This document shows positions 15,546 to 22,905 of a stretch of 28,711 bases of DNA, one piece after another. The DNA lies in NCBI GenBank assembly GCA_964517765.1, contig CAZFEN010000016.1, positions 1-28,711 of the forward strand, written 5' to 3'. The position numbers were made by a program, and so were the translations under genes. Source of the stretch: Hydromicrobium sp964517765 (GTDB lineage: Bacteria; Actinomycetota; Humimicrobiia; Humimicrobiales; Humimicrobiaceae). Numbering within the stretch: position 1 is the first letter of the stretch; each line of letters begins with the position of its first letter. Under the pieces are notes generated by a model. The model ran no database searches. It was not told where the DNA came from and saw only the letters and a program-made list of their open reading frames with translations.

Positions 15546-16778
15546 GTGTTTTATATGCAAACAAAAAAATACATTGAAGAATTTACTAAAGTCTGGATGG
15601 GGTGCAGCACTGAATTTCCATATCTGGATCCTGTATATTCTCATAAGGATAAATTATCCTGTGAGGCTCGATTAGAAAAATTCTTTAAAAAAATAAAAAA
15701 GAATAAAGACAAAAAGTTAAAACAGGATGTGAATAATTCAGGTCCTGCTAAATCTATTTTTCCTGAAATAAGAACTTTCTTCAAATCAACATTTGGTTTT
15801 GAAGATAATCATTTAAATATCATATTCTCAGACAGTTATAGAGAGGCAACAAAAAAATTTATAGAAACCGGCCAGCGCTTTGACCCCAATCTTGACATGG
15901 AGGATATTCTTCAGGCCAGCCGTAATGTCTGGATAATAAACAGCATACAATCGATGATGGGTATGCCTGTAAAATTAACTTCTTCTATTTTTGCATACAG
16001 CATGCTTTATCCCTACACCGATAATTATCTTGATAATCCTGATACCACTTCGGAAAGCAAGATCACTTTTTGTAAACGTTTTCAGCAGAGAATAAAAGGA
16101 AAGAGGATTATTCCTAAAAATAATAATGAGAAAAATATTTTCGACCTGATAGGAATGATAGAGGAAGAGTATGATCGAAAACGTTATCCGAAGGTTTATG
16201 AAAGCTTACTGGCTATTCACCGCGGTCAAACAAATAGCATACGTTTGCTTGATAATTCAAATTCACTTTCAGAAATAGATATTTTAAAAATATGTATCGA
16301 GAAAGGAGGGGCTTCGGTTCTTGCAGATGGTTACCTTGTTTCCGGTTCCCTGACGAAATCTCAGGAGAGATTTTTATTTGGTTTCGGCGCATATCTTCAA
16401 ATGGCCGATGATATACAGGATACGGATAAGGATTCCGGGGCAGGGCTCCTGACTCCTTTTTCACAGGCTTCTATACATTCATTGCTGGACAAGTATGTCA
16501 GCCGCACTTTCAATTTTGGTATTAAGATAATGGATCTGATCAATTGTTTTAAAGGGAGCAATCTGGACTGTCTGAAGAGCCTTATAGAAAAAAGTACCAG
16601 GAAACTACTTGTTGAATCGATTGGTCTCAATGATAAATTTTATAGTAAATCATTTTTAACGAAAATAGAGGAATATTCACCATTCAGATTCTCTTATTTA
16701 AAAAAGCGAAAGATTTCATCTGCAAATAAGGATTTATTTGCAGAAGTAATCAAAGAATCCATGTTGGCCAGCGGCTGA
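15546..16778 (+). CDS. Class 1 isoprenoid biosynthesis enzyme-like protein
   Basis: 410 aa, all-helical in appearance, with two aspartate-rich motifs as in prenyl diphosphate synthases and class I terpene synthases: DNYLD (159-163) and DDIQD (288-292, in GAYLQMADDIQDTDKDSG). It lacks the FARM/SARM spacing of normal chain-length synthases and fits the loosely defined class 1 isoprenoid enzymes of Firmicutes-type bacteria. It may ionise or condense a prenyl diphosphate; product unknown. The listed start is GTG; the ATG at 15555 is an equally likely start. A GNAT gene follows after 7 bp, suggesting a two-gene operon. Confidence 0.72.
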   Translation: MFYMQTKKYIEEFTKVWMGCSTEFPYLDPVYSHKDKLSCEARLEKFFKKIKKNKDKKLKQDVNNSGPAKSIFPEIRTFFKSTFGFEDNHLNIIFSDSYREATKKFIETGQRFDPNLDMEDILQASRNVWIINSIQSMMGMPVKLTSSIFAYSMLYPYTDNYLDNPDTTSESKITFCKRFQQRIKGKRIIPKNNNEKNIFDLIGMIEEEYDRKRYPKVYESLLAIHRGQTNSIRLLDNSNSLSEIDILKICIEKGGASVLADGYLVSGSLTKSQERFLFGFGAYLQMADDIQDTDKDSGAGLLTPFSQASIHSLLDKYVSRTFNFGIKIMDLINCFKGSNLDCLKSLIEKSTRKLLVESIGLNDKFYSKSFLTKIEEYSPFRFSYLKKRKISSANKDLFAEVIKESMLASG

Positions 16779-16785
16779 TAAAGAT

Positions 16786-17238
16786 ATGAAAAAGAATTCA
16801 GATATTACTTTTAAAATTATATCCTCCTCTGAGGAACTTATTGCTGCTTACAATGTCAGATTTAGTGTATTTTGTGAAGAACAAAATGTCCCATATTATA
16901 TAGAAACCGATGAAAATGAGTCGAGCAGGATTCATGTACTTGGCATGCAGGACAGGGAACCAGTTGCCACAGGAAGGATGTATATAACCGGGGGCTGGTT
17001 AAAACTCGAACGGATAGCCGTAAGGAGGGCATGGAGATCACGTAAAATTGGTTCGAAGCTTGTAAATTTTATGATAAAAGCCGGTAATGATATGGGGATA
17101 TTTAAATATAAACTTAATGCACAGGTCAGCAACATAAAGTTTTATGAACGGTTGGGATTTAAAACAGAAGGTAAAACTTTTATAGAGGCAGGGATAGAAC
17201 ATGTTTTGATGACAAGGGAAGATAATGGACATGCATGA
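16786..17238 (+). CDS. GNAT-family N-acetyltransferase
   Basis: 150 aa with the GNAT fold: N-terminal ELIAAYNVRFSVFCEEQNVP, central VATGRMYI and LERIAVRRAWRSRKIGSKLV (acetyl-CoA pyrophosphate loop), and C-terminal YERLGFKTEG plus EHVLMTRE. The first block resembles the YjcF/ElaA-type subgroup of small-molecule acetyltransferases. It lies 7 bp after the isoprenoid enzyme-like gene and is probably co-transcribed, so it may modify that product; this is inference only. Confidence 0.85.
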   Translation: MKKNSDITFKIISSSEELIAAYNVRFSVFCEEQNVPYYIETDENESSRIHVLGMQDREPVATGRMYITGGWLKLERIAVRRAWRSRKIGSKLVNFMIKAGNDMGIFKYKLNAQVSNIKFYERLGFKTEGKTFIEAGIEHVLMTREDNGHA

Positions 17239-17320
17239 TATAAGTTTTAGTAATTTTCGTAATTTTTCTTAAGGTATTATAATTAGAATACAAAATATTA
17301 ATTAAAAAAGGTTGACTTAA

Positions 17321-17765
17321 ATGCTAAAAGATTTCAAAGAGTTTATAATGCGGGGCAATGCCGTCAGTATGGCAGTAGGCGTAATTATCGGTATAGCTTT
17401 TGGGACTATTATAAATTCACTGGTAAATGATATCTTAATGTCACCAATAGGGTTTCTCCTGGGAAAGGTAGATTTTTCCAACCTTTTTTGTACTTAAAGA
17501 AGCCGCTACTTCCGGACCATACTTATCACTAACTGCAGCCAAAGAAGCAGGAGCAGTCACGTTAAATTATGGAGTGTTTATAAATACAATTATAAACTTT
17601 CTGATAATTGCTATTGTGCTTTTCTTTATTATCGGAGCTATTAACAGGTTAATAAAGAAAAAGGAAGTTAAACCGTCAACTAAAGATTGTCCTTTCTGCT
17701 TTACATCAATTAATATAAAAGCTACCCGTTGTCCAAATTGTACTTCTGAGCTAAAGATCCAGTAA
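17321..17765 (+). pseudogene. mscL: Large-conductance mechanosensitive channel MscL, 1-nt frameshift
   Basis: The first frame encodes MLKDFKEFIMRGNAVSMAVGVI...GTIINSLVNDILMSPIGFLL, the pore helix M1 and start of the periplasmic loop, and stops at TAA 17495. The second frame, one base later, continues VLKEAATSGPY...NYGVFINTIINFLIIAIVLFFII (M2) and a C-terminal zinc ribbon (CPFC...CPNC), ending at TAA 17763-17765. Removing one T from the six-T run at 17484-17489 joins the halves into a normal-length protein. So this is either a genuine frameshift mutation or a homopolymer error. An intact protein would be the osmotic-shock release valve. Confidence 0.85.
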
Positions 17766-17800
17766 AACTAAAAATATTTTAAGTCTGAACCAGGCAACTT

Positions 17801-18952
17801 CTATGTCGGCAAGTGCTCTTTGACCATATTTTTGATTTCTTTATCCCGATACATCAATGAATCTGTTTTAGCAATGAATTCCTCTCTGGACAATCCTGAC
17901 CTTGAATCATAAACCTTATACCCTGCACTGAAACTAAGTACAAATGGATTAGAACTTTTTTGATTGTATTCCGCAACTTTACCTCTGATTCTGTCGATAG
18001 TATGTTTTATTATCTTTTCATCATTGATATCAAGCACGATAATGAATTCATCACCGCCATATCTGGCTAAAAAATCTTCATCCCTCATGCATGCTTTTAA
18101 TATTTGCGCTATATCAACCAGTGCCTTATCTCCTGTAAGGTGTCCATACTTATCGTTTATGGATTTGAAATTGTCAACATCCAAAATAATGCATGAGAAG
18201 CTTTTACCCTTTTTAGCGGATTGTATACGATCATTGAGGTAATTATCTATCTGCCTCCGATTAAACACTCCTGTCAAATGATCTAAATTAAGTCTCTCAT
18301 TCTGAACATAATTGTGTACGATGAATATTGATATTGTGACGCTGGTCCATAATATGGCGATGCCATAAAATAAAGTTTGCATGATTGCACCTATTACGGG
18401 AGGTATTATGAAAAGCAGCATAGGAATAAAAAATTTTCTTGGAATTCTTTTCCGAAAGACGATATATAGAATAGTCGAATAAAAAAGTGGTAAGAATGAT
18501 GCAAATACCATTACCATAAAATAAGGTCCGCGCTGATAGATATTACTGCTATCAACTCTGAAAAATAAACCCATAAAAGGACTGAGCAGTGACATTATTG
18601 TATTAATAGAAATTGGGAAAAGCAGCAGTATTATTTCAGTCCTCAAACGATGTAAATCATGTAATAACTGATAACTTGTATACAGAGCCCATATTGAGGC
18701 AGGTATGGGACCAAAGATGAAAAATATTGTATTTGTAGTTTTATTTAATATATAAAAAAGTTCACCCGGCTGCCCATCAACGAGCAGAGTTCCGATTTCG
18801 AGAGCCAGCAATGTCATTGTAGCCAGAATCAGCCAGCGGAAAAGTCGGTTTTGAAGCATATGTTTTTCGGTTAATTTTAGATTGGTTATATACATTACCG
18901 TGCATATAATCAGAGAAAAACAATTTAAGCCAATCTGTCCGAAAATATTCAT
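17801..18952 (-). CDS. Membrane diguanylate cyclase (GGDEF)
   Basis: 383 aa. Seven or so hydrophobic helices occupy residues 1-215, then a GGDEF domain begins at DHLTGVFNRR. The active-site GGDEF is intact at 299-303, and the product-inhibition site RDED (290-293) is five residues upstream, as in feedback-controlled cyclases. It should make cyclic di-GMP from two GTP, under control of the membrane sensor region, whose ligand is unknown. No PilZ or EAL gene is in the window. It is monocistronic. Confidence 0.9.
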   Translation of the reverse strand: MNIFGQIGLNCFSLIICTVMYITNLKLTEKHMLQNRLFRWLILATMTLLALEIGTLLVDGQPGELFYILNKTTNTIFFIFGPIPASIWALYTSYQLLHDLHRLRTEIILLLFPISINTIMSLLSPFMGLFFRVDSSNIYQRGPYFMVMVFASFLPLFYSTILYIVFRKRIPRKFFIPMLLFIIPPVIGAIMQTLFYGIAILWTSVTISIFIVHNYVQNERLNLDHLTGVFNRRQIDNYLNDRIQSAKKGKSFSCIILDVDNFKSINDKYGHLTGDKALVDIAQILKACMRDEDFLARYGGDEFIIVLDINDEKIIKHTIDRIRGKVAEYNQKSSNPFVLSFSAGYKVYDSRSGLSREEFIAKTDSLMYRDKEIKNMVKEHLPT

Positions 18953-19063
18953 AAACTGTCCTCTAAGTTAGATTTCAGTAATAATAATTAGTATTATAAT
19001 ATACTCTATAGATAAATAATACAAGTATTAATATTTATTTGAATAGTTTTATGAATATTGTGA

Positions 19064-19201
19064 TTTTCTAGACATATTGGTCAGCGTATTGCTAAACAAA
19101 TCCATTTGGAGAAGTTTGGAAATATAATTAGAGGATTTGGCTCATTCTATTGGGGAGCTGCTATACATACAGTAAAATCTTTTATATTTAAAAGCCTCTA
19201 A
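19064..19201 (+). pseudogene. Possible gene remnant
   Basis: A 45-codon open stretch without a start codon, bounded by TGA at 19061 and TAA at 19199. The peptide (GQRIAKQIHLEKFGNIIRG, then FGSFYWGAAIH) looks like real protein rather than translated AT-rich spacer. The family is not recognised. It lies in the 300-bp gap between two minus-strand genes. Probably the decayed end of a lost gene. Confidence 0.3.
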
Positions 19202-19249
19202 TGGATTGCGATAATTCTATAAATGATTCAAGGAATTGAGTATTGTAGG

Positions 19250-19717
19250 CTAATCAATTGGTACGTAGATCTCTGTTAATGTTTCTTCCGGTCCCACTTC
19301 TCCTGGATCGTTTAAATAAGATTCTCTTATTGGTCCAATAATATTTTTATTGTTTTTCTTTATCCACTCAAAGAGTTCATTATAAGTTGCTTCACAGGCT
19401 TCATAAGGACCTTTATGGATTGCTTTTACCATTTTCCCACCAGGCAGGGTATAGCAGTGCGTCTCATCATTTTCTTCTATTCTATTTTTAATTGGAGCAA
19501 CAACTTCAATATCGGCATTGCCGGTCTTATTTGCTTCTTCCATTTCTTCCATAGATTCATGGCAGATAAAAGAGGGCATTCCCGAAAATTCAGCCCCTTT
19601 CTTTGAGGCATATTCATAAAGTTTTGGCAGCAATTCTGCTATGTCTTTATAATAGCCCTTTTTCCTGATGCCGATTACAAGTTGTGGCTCTAGATTAATG
19701 ATTTCTATTTCTCCCAT
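19250..19717 (-). CDS. GyrI-like / AraC effector-binding domain protein, SOS-controlled
   Basis: A 155-aa single-domain GyrI-like protein: start EIINLEPQLVIGIRKKGYY, then LPKLYEYASKKGAEF, the GGKMVKAIHKGPYEACEATYNELFEWIKKN core and ETLTEIYVPI end. Such domains bind small hydrophobic molecules; in E. coli SbmC/GyrI the same fold protects DNA gyrase and is SOS-induced. It has no DNA-binding part. An AAAGGA ribosome-binding site is present. A LexA-type box lies inside its promoter, which supports a role in DNA-damage or gyrase-toxin tolerance. Confidence 0.85.
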   Translation of the reverse strand: MGEIEIINLEPQLVIGIRKKGYYKDIAELLPKLYEYASKKGAEFSGMPSFICHESMEEMEEANKTGNADIEVVAPIKNRIEENDETHCYTLPGGKMVKAIHKGPYEACEATYNELFEWIKKNNKNIIGPIRESYLNDPGEVGPEETLTEIYVPID

Positions 19718-19756
19718 GTTATTCCTTTCTGTCGAATTTGCATAATGGTGACTACT

Positions 19757-19785
19757 ATATTATATCGAACACATGTTCGTGTCAA
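19757..19785 (-). promoter_or_regulatory. LexA-box promoter of the GyrI-like gene
   Basis: On the minus strand TTGACA (19785-19780) is followed by TAATAT with 17-nt spacing (or TATAAT with 15). The spacer is filled by TCGAAC-ACAT-GTTCGT (19765-19780 on the plus strand), matching the Gram-positive SOS core GAAC-N4-GTTC and the actinobacterial TCGAAC-N4-GTTCGA except for the last base. LexA binding would block RNA polymerase. Confidence 0.7.
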
Positions 19786-20015
19786 CAGAGAATAAAAATT
19801 TATTTAGATTCTTTAACTTGTAATCCATTTAAATTTAGCTTCAATGCCTATCTAAATGTAGTTTGATAATATATAGATGTTATTTAAAATAAAACATATA
19901 TTAGGCAACGGTAACTTTATTATTCTAATCTTAAAAAGAATACAATAAAAAAATTTTAATATATTTGTGATTTTTTATGTTTTAAAACGACTAACCTTTA
20001 TAAAGAATAAAAACT

Positions 20016-20549
20016 ATGAAAGAAGACCAGAACAAGTTTATAAGAATGATTAATGAAAATCAGACAATAATAAACAAAGTATGTTTTGGGTACACCAACA
20101 ACATTGACGACCGACTTGATCTAAAACAGGAAATTCTAATACAGCTATGGAAAGCGTATCCAAAGTTCAATCATAAATCAAAATTAAGTACATGGATTTA
20201 TAGAATAGCCCTGAATACAGCTATTTCAAATTTCAGAAAAGTTAAGAGGAGAATAGAATGCAAAGAACTTTTACCGGATGATTATCAAATTCCGGAATTA
20301 AAAAATGATCTTGAAATGAAGGAAAATATTATTGAAATGTACAAGTTTATTTATCAATTAGATGATTTAGATAAGGCAATTATCTTGTTATATCTTGACG
20401 ATCAGCCCTACAGCTCAATAGCAGACATTATTGGTATTTCAGAAACTAATGTGGCAACAAAGATCAGCCGGATTAAGTTAAAACTCAAAGATCGATTTGA
20501 GAAAATTAAAAAAATGGAGGATATGAAACAATGGAAAAAGAAGATTTAA
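20016..20549 (+). CDS. ECF-type RNA polymerase sigma factor
   Basis: 177 aa. Region 2: DDRLDLKQEILIQLWKAYPKF and STWIYRIALNTAISNFRK. Region 4: IILLYLDDQPYSSIADIIGI followed by the helix SETNVATKISRIKLKLK. There is no region 3, as usual for extracytoplasmic-function sigma factors. It overlaps the following membrane protein gene by 19 bp; in such pairs the partner usually restrains the sigma factor. The spacer ahead of it contains no promoter I can identify with confidence. Confidence 0.88.
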   Translation: MKEDQNKFIRMINENQTIINKVCFGYTNNIDDRLDLKQEILIQLWKAYPKFNHKSKLSTWIYRIALNTAISNFRKVKRRIECKELLPDDYQIPELKNDLEMKENIIEMYKFIYQLDDLDKAIILLYLDDQPYSSIADIIGISETNVATKISRIKLKLKDRFEKIKKMEDMKQWKKKI

Positions 20550-21142
20550 AAAATACATGGGATAAGTATAATAGCAAACTTGAAGAAATAACGGTCATAA
20601 ATGAAAATCTGCTTAAACATACATTAAAGCACAGGTCGAATGGAGTTATTGATAATATGCTGAGATGGGAATATTTCAGTATGATAGAAATAACGATTTT
20701 TTTATTCTTTATGCTTATTGCTACATATAAATTTATGGATGACTGGAGATTCTTATTTTCAGGAATATTTATAACACTTTTTTTAATCTGCTGCATAATA
20801 ACCGGTATCTTTACTATTAAAAATTTAAACAGTATTCAATTGTTTTCGAAAAGCATAGTGGATATTAAACAAAGGATACTTATGCATAAAAAACTGGTTA
20901 ATCGATCCATTAAAATATTAATGTTTTTAATTCCTCCGGTGATTATCACTTTTATTCCGCTGGGAACAAAATTTATTAGAAATATTAATCTTTATGATTA
21001 TCCAATTTTTTTTCTTATATTATCCCTTGTCGTAATAGTATTCTCATACATTATCGCCTTTATTTCACATCAGACAATTTATCTAAGAAAATTTAAAATA
21101 ATCGATAATAGTTTAAAGGAGTTGGAAAAATATAAGGAATAA
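20531..21142 (+). CDS. Membrane protein paired with the ECF sigma factor (putative anti-sigma)
   Basis: 203 aa. A soluble N-terminal part of about 45 residues (EDLKNTWDKYNSKLEEI...) comes before four membrane helices, roughly 48-68, 75-97, 126-146 and 155-177, and a short lysine-rich tail. No zinc-binding anti-sigma motif (HxxxCxxC) is present. The 19-bp overlap with the sigma gene and the GGAGG upstream of its ATG indicate coupling. The size and layout resemble unnamed partners of ECF genes. Control of the sigma factor is inferred from position only. Confidence 0.7.
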   Translation: MEKEDLKNTWDKYNSKLEEITVINENLLKHTLKHRSNGVIDNMLRWEYFSMIEITIFLFFMLIATYKFMDDWRFLFSGIFITLFLICCIITGIFTIKNLNSIQLFSKSIVDIKQRILMHKKLVNRSIKILMFLIPPVIITFIPLGTKFIRNINLYDYPIFFLILSLVVIVFSYIIAFISHQTIYLRKFKIIDNSLKELEKYKE

Positions 21143-21209
21143 TGATCAAATCTTATCTATTCAAATAGCGTCTATAGCTTACAATAAATGGAAATGAAGG
21201 AGACAGCAA

Positions 21210-21662
21210 ATGGAAGATAAGAATAATAAAGTTCAGACCTCAATCCTTATAATTTTCTGGATAATAGTTGCAGCATTTATTCCAATAATTATTGTAATAA
21301 GCATGCAAAGCCTTCAAGGTCAGGCTTTCAATGAATCGCTGTGGAATTTTATTGCTATTCCTTTGATATTTTTAATATTTATCCTCGGAATAATACTTAT
21401 CGTATTAGCTGTAAAAGCTCATATTAAAAGAATATCAAAAGCGTTATTTATTCTTACAGGATCTTCAGCGGTTGTTATGGCTTTAAGCGCTATACAACCT
21501 GTGCCGGGAGAAGGTTACTATCCGGGTAGAATAGGCGCGGCAGTTGAATGGCTCTTCTTTATACTTGCACAATATTTATGCCCTATATTATTACTTGCCA
21601 GTGTAATCGGTATTATTGTTTTAATTAGGAAGAAAAGAATTATTGCCAGACCAGGTGAGTAA
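21210..21662 (+). CDS. Uncharacterised four-helix membrane protein
   Basis: 150 aa, not recognised. Helices lie near residues 9-30, 44-68, 77-95 and 108-139, ending with RKKRIIARPGE. An AAGGAG ribosome-binding site precedes the ATG. It lies 67 bp after the putative anti-sigma gene, on the same strand, and may belong to that operon. There are no catalytic residues to suggest an enzyme. A small GTTACC/GGTAAC hairpin follows about 30 bp later but has no T-tract. Confidence 0.6.
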   Translation: MEDKNNKVQTSILIIFWIIVAAFIPIIIVISMQSLQGQAFNESLWNFIAIPLIFLIFILGIILIVLAVKAHIKRISKALFILTGSSAVVMALSAIQPVPGEGYYPGRIGAAVEWLFFILAQYLCPILLLASVIGIIVLIRKKRIIARPGE

Positions 21663-21768
21663 TTAGAGCTTTTTTAAAGTATTTTCGTTACCTGTTATTG
21701 GTAACAATCCTAATATTAGAATCTAAAAATAAAAATCAATTAAAGGAATTAAAGAATTTTTAAAAATC

Positions 21769-21885
21769 CTATTTATTGTTTTGTGCTCTAGCCAGATCTT
21801 CCAAAAGACTCGTTTGTTTTAAAAGTTGATGATCCTGAGCATTCAAACGCTTAAGTATATGCGCTAAAGTTGTGAAAGGTTGCAT
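21769..21885 (-). CDS. Possible 38-aa microprotein, divergent from the toxin-antitoxin locus
   Basis: ATG at 21885-21883, TAG at 21771-21769. The peptide (MQPFTTLAHILKRLNAQDHQ, then LLKQTSLLEDLARAQNNK) is an amphipathic-helix-like sequence unlike random AT-rich translation. There is no ribosome-binding site. Its start codon lies in the left arm of the antitoxin operator. It may be a real small protein, or the tail of a decayed gene. Confidence 0.3.
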   Translation of the reverse strand: MQPFTTLAHILKRLNAQDHQLLKQTSLLEDLARAQNNK

Positions 21886-21904
21886 TATATGTTAATATGC
21901 AACC
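21870..21904 (+). promoter_or_regulatory. Promoter-operator of the ParD-like/RelE-like locus
   Basis: TTGTGA (21870-21875), 17 nt, TAATAT (21893-21898). An inverted repeat GGTTGCAT (21878-21885), 11 nt, ATGCAACC (21897-21904) spans the spacer and -10. This is the usual place for autorepression by an antitoxin or antitoxin-toxin complex. Confidence 0.6.
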
Positions 21905-21934
21905 AAATTATTAACAAGGAGATAATATTATATT

Positions 21935-22162
21935 ATGAGTACAGCAATAAAAATATCAAAGGAAATTGCAGATGAAGCCAGGATCTCAGCAAAAGTAACA
22001 CGAAGGTCCATGGCGGGTCAAGTTGAATACTGGGCTTTTATAGGTAAAATAGCAGAAGATAATCCGGACTTATCCTTTTTAGTAATCAAAGATATTTTAC
22101 TTGGAAGGCAGCAGTTAAAAGAAGGACTCGGAACACCGTATATTTTTGGAGAAGGTGATTAG
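21935..22162 (+). CDS. ParD-like antitoxin
   Basis: 75 aa. It starts STAIKISKEIADEARISAKV and has RRSMAGQVEYWAFIGKIAEDNPDL, the signature of the ParD-like antitoxin family, a ribbon-helix-helix type DNA-binding protein. The C-terminal half (LSFLVIKDILLGRQQLKEG) should wrap the toxin. AAGGAG lies 13 nt upstream of the ATG, rather far. Its stop TAG (22160-22162) overlaps the damaged start of the toxin gene. It is expected to bind the inverted repeat at 21878-21904. Confidence 0.82.
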   Translation: MSTAIKISKEIADEARISAKVTRRSMAGQVEYWAFIGKIAEDNPDLSFLVIKDILLGRQQLKEGLGTPYIFGEGD

Positions 22163-22443
22163 AAATTAAAGTCTTCCAATCACCGCTTTTTGAAAAACAA
22201 AAGAAAAGAATCCATAGGAATCAGATCAAGGCACTAGATAAAGAGATTAAAAGAATAATTGTAAATTCAGGGATCGGCCAGGGGAAAAAAGGAATCCTTA
22301 GAAATGTCAAAGTATATAAATTCCACATCGATAAACAGCTTTTTTTATTGGCTTATGAATTTGAAAATGATGTTTTAAATCTTATAATGATTGGAAGTCA
22401 CGAAAACTATTATAGAGATCTTGCTAAGTATCACGTGGAATAA
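22155..22443 (+). pseudogene. RelE/ParE-family toxin, start region frameshifted
   Basis: The reading frame 22159-22443 encodes a typical partner of ParD-like antitoxins (KVFQSPLFEKQKKRIHRNQ, then VKVYKFHIDKQLFLLAYEFE and GSHENYYRDLAKY). It has no ATG, GTG or TTG start: upstream in frame is TGA at 22156. The out-of-frame GTG at 22155 would read GTG ATT GAA ATT AAA if one A were removed at 22161-22165. So a +1 insertion probably separates start and body; the same base change would also turn the antitoxin stop from TGA to TAG. Initiation at ATT 22165, 9 nt after AGAAGG, is the alternative. If inactive, the antitoxin is an orphan. Confidence 0.65.
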
Positions 22444-22502
22444 AAATCTAATATATTAGAGTACTTAAATTGAATTCTATTCACTTATTAGCTATCAAAT
22501 AA

Positions 22503-22595
22503 AGTAAATATGTACCTTCACTTGATCTCGCTTTCAGGTTTGCCAGAGTATTTAAAGTACCCTTAAAAGAAGTCTTTCAATATGAGGATAAATGA
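22503..22595 (+). pseudogene. C-terminal remnant of an XRE-type HTH regulator
   Basis: A 30-codon fragment ending at TGA 22593: SKYVPSLDLAFRFARVFKV, then PLKEVFQYEDK. This is the end of a Cro/CI helix-turn-helix of the small YozG/YgzD type (ENGKYxPSLxLAFRIARVFxVxxEEVF). The N-terminal helices are absent; an in-frame TAA precedes the fragment. It indicates deletion near the toxin gene. Confidence 0.6.
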
Positions 22596-22601
22596 ATATG
22601 A

Positions 22602-22618
22602 ACCTGGCGCCCCCAGGT
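22602..22618. repeat. GC-rich 6-bp hairpin
   Basis: ACCTGG (22602-22607), CGCCC, CCAGGT (22613-22618). It stands out as GC-rich in an AT-rich spacer, just after the HTH remnant. No T-tract follows, so it is not a standard terminator. Confidence 0.4.
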
Positions 22619-22676
22619 AGTGAAGTTTCGAACCAATTTTTGGAGAATTTAAAGATTATTTAAGATTTGATTACAC

Positions 22677-22697
22677 GACAAACACAATTCTTTAATT
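22677..22697 (+). repeat. 21-bp direct repeat, copy 1
   Basis: Begins GACAAACACAATTC and ends TTTAATT; identical to 26794-26814. Weaker similarity continues for about 20 bp on the right (GATaACTGCAATcAGTT versus GATtACAATaAGTT). Confidence 0.75.
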
Positions 22698-22741
22698 GAT
22701 AACTGCAATCAGTTCTAAAAAATAAACCCTATGAAATTTAC

Positions 22742-22769
22742 TTGACAAATACGGATTATTTGTTACACT
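22742..22769 (+). promoter_or_regulatory. Promoter of the orphan FMN glutamate synthase-like gene
   Basis: TTGACA (22742-22747), 16 nt, TACACT (22764-22769). The first ten bases TTGACAAATA equal those of the promoter at 225. A dyad ACAAAT-N7-ATTTGT occupies the -35/spacer. Transcription would start near 22776. Confidence 0.6.
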
Positions 22770-22784
22770 TTTTTCAAAATTAAA

Positions 22785-22826
22785 AAGCACAGAGTTTGTG
22801 CTTAAAAATAAGAACATTGGCGTTCT
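22785..22826 (+). ncRNA. ANTAR-type dual-hairpin antiterminator element (leader of the FMN glutamate synthase-like gene)
   Basis: P1: AAGCAC (22785-22790) / GTGCTT (22798-22803) with loop AGAGTTT, seven nt, A1 and G4 present; the A and last T could pair and shrink it. P2: AGAAC (22811-22815) / GTTCT (22822-22826) with hexaloop ATTGGC, A1 and G4. A 7-nt linker separates them, as in the leader at 279-326. The 3' arm of P2 lies in the 5' arm of the terminator at 22820-22826, so the two structures exclude each other. Interpreted as an ANTAR antitermination site. Confidence 0.6.
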
Positions 22827-22864
22827 ATCGTTCCTAATTAGGGACGGAGGACGCTTTTTATTTT
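22820..22864 (+). terminator. Intrinsic terminator in the leader (attenuator)
   Basis: Lower stem GCGTTCT (22820-22826) / AGGACGC (22848-22854), small internal loop (AT against G), upper stem CGTTCCT (22829-22835) / AGGGACG (22840-22846), loop AATT, then TTTTTATTTT (22855-22864). It lies between promoter and gene on the same strand. Confidence 0.88.
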
Positions 22865-22905
22865 GTCCTCATGCCTGTCAAATATAAATAGAAATGATTT
22901 TTAGT

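Noticed and set aside
21690..21712. GTTACC / GGTAAC hairpin after the membrane protein gene as a terminator
   Set aside because: Only six base pairs, and no T-tract follows.
22600..22645. tRNA-like end (GTTTCGAACC near a GC-rich stem)
   Set aside because: The TTCGAA-like bases are not flanked by a pairing T-arm, and no acceptor or anticodon stem can be drawn on either strand.
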